A stretch of DNA of 64,000 bases from Begonia masoniana (Eukaryota; Streptophyta; Magnoliopsida; Cucurbitales; Begoniaceae), in contig CM039502.1 in the NCBI GenBank assembly GCA_022432975.1, positions 21,849,228 through 21,913,227 of the forward strand, given 5' to 3'. The notes under the pieces were generated by a model. That model saw only the letters and a program-made list of their open reading frames with translations, ran no database searches and was not told the DNA's origin. Both the position numbers and the translations under genes were made by a program. Below, one piece after another: positions 63,605-64,000 of the stretch (its first letter is position 1; each line of letters opens with the position of its first letter).

Positions 63605-64000
63605 CTAGGCATAAGGCCTCATGAAGGAGGAAACGATCAGGGCAAAGGGAAGCAAGTTCAAAGGGCTGCTCAGAAGCCTGTTTGTCCTAAATGCCAGAAA
63701 GAACATTTTGGCGAGTGTCGGGTGGGTACCAACAGCTGTTACCGATACGGAGAGATTGGCCACTATGCCATGAATTGCCCATTATTGGACCGAAATCAGC
63801 CAGGTAAAAATCAACAGGGCAGAGATCAACAAAGAGTTATGCCAAGGATCTTCGTATTTATTGAGCCCGGAGATGTCGACGACGAGGCACAGCCATCTGT
63901 CATAGCAGGTACTATTCTAGTCATGGGTGTACCAGTATTTTCCTTGATAGATACGGGAGCTACGCACTCCTTCATTTCAACTGCTTGCATGATTAGATTG
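63605..64000 (+). pseudogene. Element N gag C-terminus and protease start (runs off window)
   Basis: One open frame to the window edge. It has a basic Gln/Lys linker (GKGKQVQRAAQKP), a knuckle-like CPKCQKEHFGEC, a CCHC knuckle CYRYGEIGHYAMNC in which the second Cys is Tyr, a linker with MPRIFVFIEPGD, and the aspartic protease motif IDTGATHSF. The N-terminal two-thirds of gag are missing because the frame is joined to the LTR. The mutated knuckle and lost start mean it is not functional. Confidence 0.87.

Overview
This is a transposon-dense island of a seed-plant nuclear genome, almost certainly a eudicot. The evidence is many Ty3/gypsy chromovirus elements (integrase ending in a chromodomain-like tail, Tekay/Del type), Cassandra TRIMs with a 5S-rRNA-like stretch in the LTR, a hAT MITE, a MULE fragment, a Ty1/copia fragment, one intron-containing plant SNARE gene and a broken plant GT61 glycosyltransferase. 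The species cannot be told from the window. A run of 100 N at 40435-40534 is an assembly gap.

Layout. 1-26473 is a four-deep nest. Element A (minus; gag, PBS and 5' LTR visible) sits in the 3' LTR of element B (minus; gag-pol, 3233-14777). That same LTR also holds the solo LTR C. B sits in the 5' LTR of element D (plus; 14778-25713), whose reverse transcriptase is split by solo LTR E. D sits in the LTR tail F. A MULE transposase fragment (26878-27501) is cut by element G (plus; 27502-33684). G is itself split by solo LTR H, a solo Cassandra LTR and a hAT MITE, and is cut off by element I (minus; 33685-37549). 37550-41581 holds a complete Cassandra and unassigned DNA. 41582-43212 is the only apparently intact host gene, a four-exon Bet1-like SNARE. 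43650-45079 is a degraded GT61 gene with a small TRIM in its intron. 45796-49411 is a deleted gypsy element (J) containing a Cassandra LTR. 49622-51133 is a copia fragment (K). 51278-60356 is old LTR material (P) carrying solo LTR L and a Cassandra, which itself carries the 4.7-kb solo LTR M. 61381-64000 is a gypsy element (N) with a deletion.

Main observation. The large LTRs of different subfamilies (A, B, C, D, E, H, I, L, M, N) share a gene-like layout that can be read on the sense strand of each LTR. It consists of an intron-like segment, a 44-51 nt microexon, then a perfect or near-perfect AG|GTAAGT donor. About 15-30 nt further on is a small GC hairpin whose stem and loop change in a compensatory way. 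The hairpin is followed at once by a CTACAYCA arm. The second intron-like segment ends in a TTACTNAG branch-point-like motif and an acceptor whose last 7-14 nt are the reverse complement of that arm. The two arms change together between subfamilies. This predicts a helix tying the start of the intron to its 3' splice site. Tandem repeats pile up inside this intron, and LTR M has amplified the whole microexon cassette to six copies. Downstream in the same LTRs lie arrays of short dyads, many with the bZIP core TGACGTCA. No transcript evidence is available here, so splicing is an inference.
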